Positions 5,475 through 8,406 of a DNA stretch of 8,406 bases are shown here, in pieces. The notes below the pieces were generated by a model. That model did no database searches. It was not told the DNA's origin and saw nothing but the letters and a program-made list of their open reading frames with translations. Within the stretch, counting starts at the first letter, position 1. Each line of letters opens with the position of its first letter. Source of the DNA: an uncultured Mucispirillum sp. (lineage in GTDB: Bacteria > Chrysiogenota > Deferribacteres > Deferribacterales > Mucispirillaceae); NCBI GenBank assembly GCA_910586745.1, contig CAJUJZ010000100.1:1-8406 (forward strand), read 5' to 3'. Made by a program: the position numbers and the translations under genes.

Positions 5475-6857
5475 ATGGGAAAAAATCTTTTTCAAAAAGT
5501 ATGGGAAAGGCATGTTGCAGGCACTCTTGCAAGCGGCCAGTCTCAGCTGTTTATAGACCTGCACTTACTTCATGAAGTAACAAGTCCGCAGGCTTTTGCT
5601 ATGATTAGAGAGCTTGGCTTAACTGTAGCTCATCCAGAAAGAACTTTTGCTACACATGACCATATTATACCAACAGATAATACTGCCCGCCCTTTTAAAG
5701 ACAGCTTAGCTGAAGAAATGATGGCAGCTATTGAGAAAAATACTTCTGATTTTGGAATACAGCTTTTTGGCGTAAAAAATAACAGATATGGCGTTATCCA
5801 TATTGTAGGACCAGAAGAAGGACTTACTCAGCCTGGTATGACCGTTGCATGCGGCGACAGCCACACAGCTACTCATGGTGCTTTTGGTGCTATAGCTTTT
5901 GGTGTAGGTACATCTCAAGTCAGGGATATTTTAGCTACTCAGACTATGAGTATTGCTCCATTTAAAGTTCGCAGAGTAGAATTAAACGGCGAAATGGGTA
6001 AAGGTGTATACTCAAAAGACTTAATTTTAACTGTTATCGCTAAACTTGGTGTAAATGGCGGTTTAGGCTATGCTTATGAATTTGCAGGCACTGCTGTTGA
6101 TAAAATGAGTATGGAAGCACGCATGACTATCTGTAATATGGCTATTGAAGGTGGTGCTCGTGTTGGCTATATGAACCCAGACGAAACTACTTTTGCATAC
6201 TTAAAAGGCAGACCTTATGCTCCACAGGGTGCTGCTTGGGATAAAGCTGTAGAATACTGGAAAAATACTGCCAGCGACAAAGATGCTCATTATGATGATA
6301 TTATAAAATTTGATGTTAATAAAATCACACCTATGGTTACATGGGGCATCACTCCAGAAATGGCAATAGGCATAGATGAAAAAATACCAGAGCCAACTAC
6401 TGACATTATGAAAGAAGCTCTTGAATATATGAAATTTAAAGCAGGCACACCTATTAAAGGCACAAAAATAGATGTTGCTTTTATTGGCAGCTGCACAAAC
6501 GGCAGAATAGAAGATTTTAGAATAGCAGCAGAAATATTAAAAGGTAAAAAAGTTGCTAAATCTGTTAAAGCTCTTGCTGTTCCAGGCTCTGTTATTGTTA
6601 AAGAACAGGCAGAAAAAGAAGGTCTTGATGTAATATTTAAAGAAGCAGGCTTTGAGTGGAGAGAGCCAGGCTGTTCTATGTGCCTTGCTATGAACCCAGA
6701 TAAACTTGCAGGCGACCAAATATCTGCATCTACTTCTAACAGAAACTTTAAAGGCAGACAAGGCTCTGCAACAGGCAGAACAATGCTTTTAAGCCCTGCA
6801 ATGGTAGCTGCTGCTGCGGTTGTTGGTGCTGTAACTGATGTTAGAGATATGATATAA
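5475..6857 (+). CDS. leuC: 3-isopropylmalate dehydratase large subunit
   Basis: A 460-residue aconitase-family protein, close to the roughly 466 residues of E. coli LeuC. With LeuD it isomerises 2-isopropylmalate to 3-isopropylmalate in cytoplasmic leucine biosynthesis. The [4Fe-4S] ligands are visible: Cys340 in IGSCTNGR, and Cys400 and Cys403 in PGCSMCLAMNPD, with the same 60/3 spacing as E. coli Cys347/407/410. The substrate and signature block VACGDSHTATHGAFGAIAFG, and SASTSNRNFKGRQG near the C-terminus, are intact. The ribosome site is GAGGA (5463-5467), 7 bases before the ATG. It is noticeably richer in G/C than the genes to its left, as expected for a highly expressed core gene. leuD follows after 10 bases. 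leuA and leuB are not in this window. Confidence 0.98.
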   Translation: MGKNLFQKVWERHVAGTLASGQSQLFIDLHLLHEVTSPQAFAMIRELGLTVAHPERTFATHDHIIPTDNTARPFKDSLAEEMMAAIEKNTSDFGIQLFGVKNNRYGVIHIVGPEEGLTQPGMTVACGDSHTATHGAFGAIAFGVGTSQVRDILATQTMSIAPFKVRRVELNGEMGKGVYSKDLILTVIAKLGVNGGLGYAYEFAGTAVDKMSMEARMTICNMAIEGGARVGYMNPDETTFAYLKGRPYAPQGAAWDKAVEYWKNTASDKDAHYDDIIKFDVNKITPMVTWGITPEMAIGIDEKIPEPTTDIMKEALEYMKFKAGTPIKGTKIDVAFIGSCTNGRIEDFRIAAEILKGKKVAKSVKALAVPGSVIVKEQAEKEGLDVIFKEAGFEWREPGCSMCLAMNPDKLAGDQISASTSNRNFKGRQGSATGRTMLLSPAMVAAAAVVGAVTDVRDMI

Positions 6858-6867
6858 GGGGTATAAA

Positions 6868-7470
6868 ATGACTGGAAATATTAAAGAAATAAAAGGCAAA
6901 GCAATGCCAATGATTGGCGATGATATAGATACTGACAGGATTATCCCTGCCAGATTTTTACGCTGTGTTACATTTGACGGACTTGGCGAACAGGCTTTCA
7001 GAGATGAAAGATTTGATGAAAATGGCAACCCTACTGACCACCCTATGAATAGTGAAGAATATAAAGGTGCAAAAATCATATTAAGCGGTAATAACTTTGG
7101 CTGCGGTTCATCAAGAGAGCATGCTCCACAGGCTATTAAAAGAGCTGGTTATGAAGCAGTAATTGCTGAAAGCTTTGCAGAAATTTTTTACGGCAACTCA
7201 TCAGTATTAGGGCTTGTATGTATTACTATGCCAAAAGCAGAAATCAGCGAACTTGCTTCTTATATTGAGAAAAATCCAGATACAGAAGTTATTATAGATA
7301 TTGAAAAAGCAGAAATTAAAGCAGGAGATAAAACATATAAAGCAGGCATTAAGCCAGCACTGCAAAAAAGTCTGCTTGACGGCACTTATGATACAATCTA
7401 TGAGCTTATGAAAAATAAAGATAAAGTAGAAGAAATGGATAAAAAACTGCCTCCAAAATGCTTTAATTAA
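6868..7470 (+). CDS. leuD: 3-isopropylmalate dehydratase small subunit
   Basis: A 200-residue swivel-domain subunit, about the length of E. coli LeuD (201). It provides the second half of the active site over the LeuC Fe-S cluster. Visible motifs are GDDIDTDRIIPARFL (early), GNNFGCGSSREHAPQAI (substrate-binding arginine loop) and ESFAEIFYGNS. The AAGGGG ribosome site (6856-6861) overlaps the leuC stop codon, and the ATG lies 10 bases past leuC, so the two are co-transcribed and probably coupled to keep a 1:1 ratio. The intact motifs suggest a functional enzyme. The next gene begins 22 bases downstream. Confidence 0.98.
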   Translation: MTGNIKEIKGKAMPMIGDDIDTDRIIPARFLRCVTFDGLGEQAFRDERFDENGNPTDHPMNSEEYKGAKIILSGNNFGCGSSREHAPQAIKRAGYEAVIAESFAEIFYGNSSVLGLVCITMPKAEISELASYIEKNPDTEVIIDIEKAEIKAGDKTYKAGIKPALQKSLLDGTYDTIYELMKNKDKVEEMDKKLPPKCFN

Positions 7471-7492
7471 TTTATATATGGAGAAATAATAT

Positions 7493-8329
7493 ATGAAACA
7501 ATTATTTATGGCTTTAATGCTGTGTTTATTTATCTTTCCTTCTTATGCAAATGCTGAAAAATGTGATTATATATTTACTGATGATGAAATTGAAAAAGAA
7601 TTAGATAATTTACTAGAAGGTGGAACATATAAAGATAAAGCAGGATCTGGTGTCTTTTGTGTTGCATATGAAGATTTAATCAAATTACAATTCAACCTAA
7701 AAGATGGCAAAATAAATGGTGGAATGGGCATCAATGTATACTATGAAAAAGATAAGCCTGCCATTGAAGTCTATACCAATGACTATAATTTATTTAAATA
7801 TGTTGATGAATTATATGATGATAATGATATGCTAAACTTTGAAGTTTTAAAAAATAAAAAAATAGATGTAACAAGTAAAGTATATTATGAAAATGGTAAT
7901 GTTGCTATGACATGTAATATGAAAAATGGCAATGGAGATTGTATTTCATATTTAGAAAGTGGTGCAATGGAAATGTATTTACCTATTTCAAATTATGCGA
8001 TTAATGGAATAACTGAAGTATATGATGAAGATGGTAATGTTGCTATGACATGTAATATGAAAAATGGCAATGGAGATTGTATTTCATATTTAGAAAGTGG
8101 TGCAATGGAAATGTATTTACCTATTTCAAATTATGCGATTAATGGAATAACTGAAGTATATGATGAAGATGGTAAACTTTGGTCAACAATTACATATAAG
8201 GACGATAAAATTATATCTGCAGAATGTGCCAATACGATTTCTGCACGCCTAAGACCAGGTGGCCTTAAATGGACTAAAGCTGAAATATCTAATTGGGAAA
8301 ATGGATTAGAAGTGAAATGTGGATATTAA
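7493..8329 (+). CDS. Secreted MORN-like repeat protein of unknown function
   Basis: A 278-residue protein with a Sec signal peptide (hydrophobic about residues 3-15, cleavage after ANA at 19-21, before Glu22), so the mature form should be periplasmic or outside the cell. The rest resembles degenerate MORN_2/YwqK-type repeats (Y.ENGNVAMT, YDEDGNVAMT, YDEDGKLWST). Two 46-residue units, about residues 134-179 and 180-225, are identical in protein and DNA. The mature protein has eight cysteines, four of them in the repeats (TCN and GDC in each unit), which suggests disulfides in an oxidising compartment. GGAGAA (7480-7485) is a good ribosome site 7 bases upstream. The 22-base gap to leuD and the terminator after it suggest it shares the leuCD transcript. 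No catalytic motif is seen; YwqK-like antitoxin labels should not be taken as function. Confidence 0.8.
   Translation: MKQLFMALMLCLFIFPSYANAEKCDYIFTDDEIEKELDNLLEGGTYKDKAGSGVFCVAYEDLIKLQFNLKDGKINGGMGINVYYEKDKPAIEVYTNDYNLFKYVDELYDDNDMLNFEVLKNKKIDVTSKVYYENGNVAMTCNMKNGNGDCISYLESGAMEMYLPISNYAINGITEVYDEDGNVAMTCNMKNGNGDCISYLESGAMEMYLPISNYAINGITEVYDEDGKLWSTITYKDDKIISAECANTISARLRPGGLKWTKAEISNWENGLEVKCGY
7893..8168 (+). repeat. Perfect 138-bp tandem duplication inside the MORN-like gene
   Basis: Positions 7893-8030 and 8031-8168 are identical over all 138 bases when read side by side; a third copy starts at 8169 but diverges after seven bases (ATGGTAA). The period is 46 codons, so the frame is kept. 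The absence of even silent differences points to a very recent duplication or ongoing homogenisation. Confidence 0.97.
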
Positions 8330-8363
8330 ATGGCGAATAAATAAGGGCTGTTTAATGAGGCGA

Positions 8364-8398
8364 ACCCCATTTATTGGACAAATAAATGGGGTGTTTTT
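8364..8398 (+). terminator. Rho-independent terminator
   Basis: ACCCCATTTATT (8364-8375) pairs perfectly with AATAAATGGGGT (8381-8392) around a five-base loop GGACA, followed by GTTTTT. The 12-bp stem has four G-C pairs at its base. It lies 34 bases after the MORN-like gene and would end the leuC-leuD transcript. Confidence 0.9.
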
Positions 8399-8406
8399 AT
8401 GTCACG

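Noticed and set aside
5565..5580. Perfect 16-bp palindrome TTACTTCATGAAGTAA
   Set aside because: It lies within leuC and encodes the conserved LLHEVT segment, so it is best explained by coding constraint and chance rather than as an operator.
5706..7079. Several minus-strand frames of 68-96 codons across leuC and leuD
   Set aside because: They are antisense shadows of strongly conserved genes and have no start signals or recognisable products.

Overview
This is an AT-rich bacterial window. Most genes are strongly A/T-biased and poor in G/C at third positions; only leuC, leuD and a short non-coding island are visibly richer. The bacterial-type LeuC/LeuD pair, a lipoprotein and a Sec-exported protein are compatible with a Gram-negative, host-associated or anaerobic bacterium. 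I suspect something like a low-GC deferribacterote or spirochaete, but the sequence does not let me name the organism.

Layout. (1) Positions 8-571: a perfect -35, a nine-cytosine tract and a perfect extended -10 precede a small lipoprotein, which looks like a phase-variable promoter. (2) Positions 629-2058: a toxin-antitoxin module, consisting of an intact DarT1-like (DUF4433) DNA ADP-ribosyltransferase and its usual NADAR-like partner. The partner carries one in-frame TAA in the middle, so the toxin is intact and the antitoxin is interrupted. (3) Positions 2149-2748: a Panacea/SocA-like (DUF4065) gene with its own promoter, whose -10 lies between the arms of an inverted repeat that ends on the start codon. 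(4) Positions 2749-3185: about 440 bases without a convincing gene, holding a GC-richer island with inverted-repeat arms. (5) Positions 3152-4139: a DUF1848 cysteine-cluster protein that appears to be expressed from a leaderless mRNA. (6) Positions 5391-4141, minus strand: an unrecognised two-gene overlapping operon that meets the DUF1848 gene tail to tail, one base apart. (7) Positions 5475-8398: leuC-leuD, then a secreted MORN-like repeat protein containing a perfect 138-bp tandem duplication, closed by a strong intrinsic terminator.

How the parts relate. The left half is accessory DNA of toxin-antitoxin or phage-defence type, next to a probable on/off surface lipoprotein switch. The right half is core leucine biosynthesis (isopropylmalate isomerase), with an exported protein apparently riding on the same transcript. 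The main puzzle is how the cell tolerates an intact DarT1-like toxin beside an antitoxin split by a stop codon. The neighbouring Panacea protein, from a domain family known for promiscuous antitoxins, is one candidate explanation, but that is inference only.
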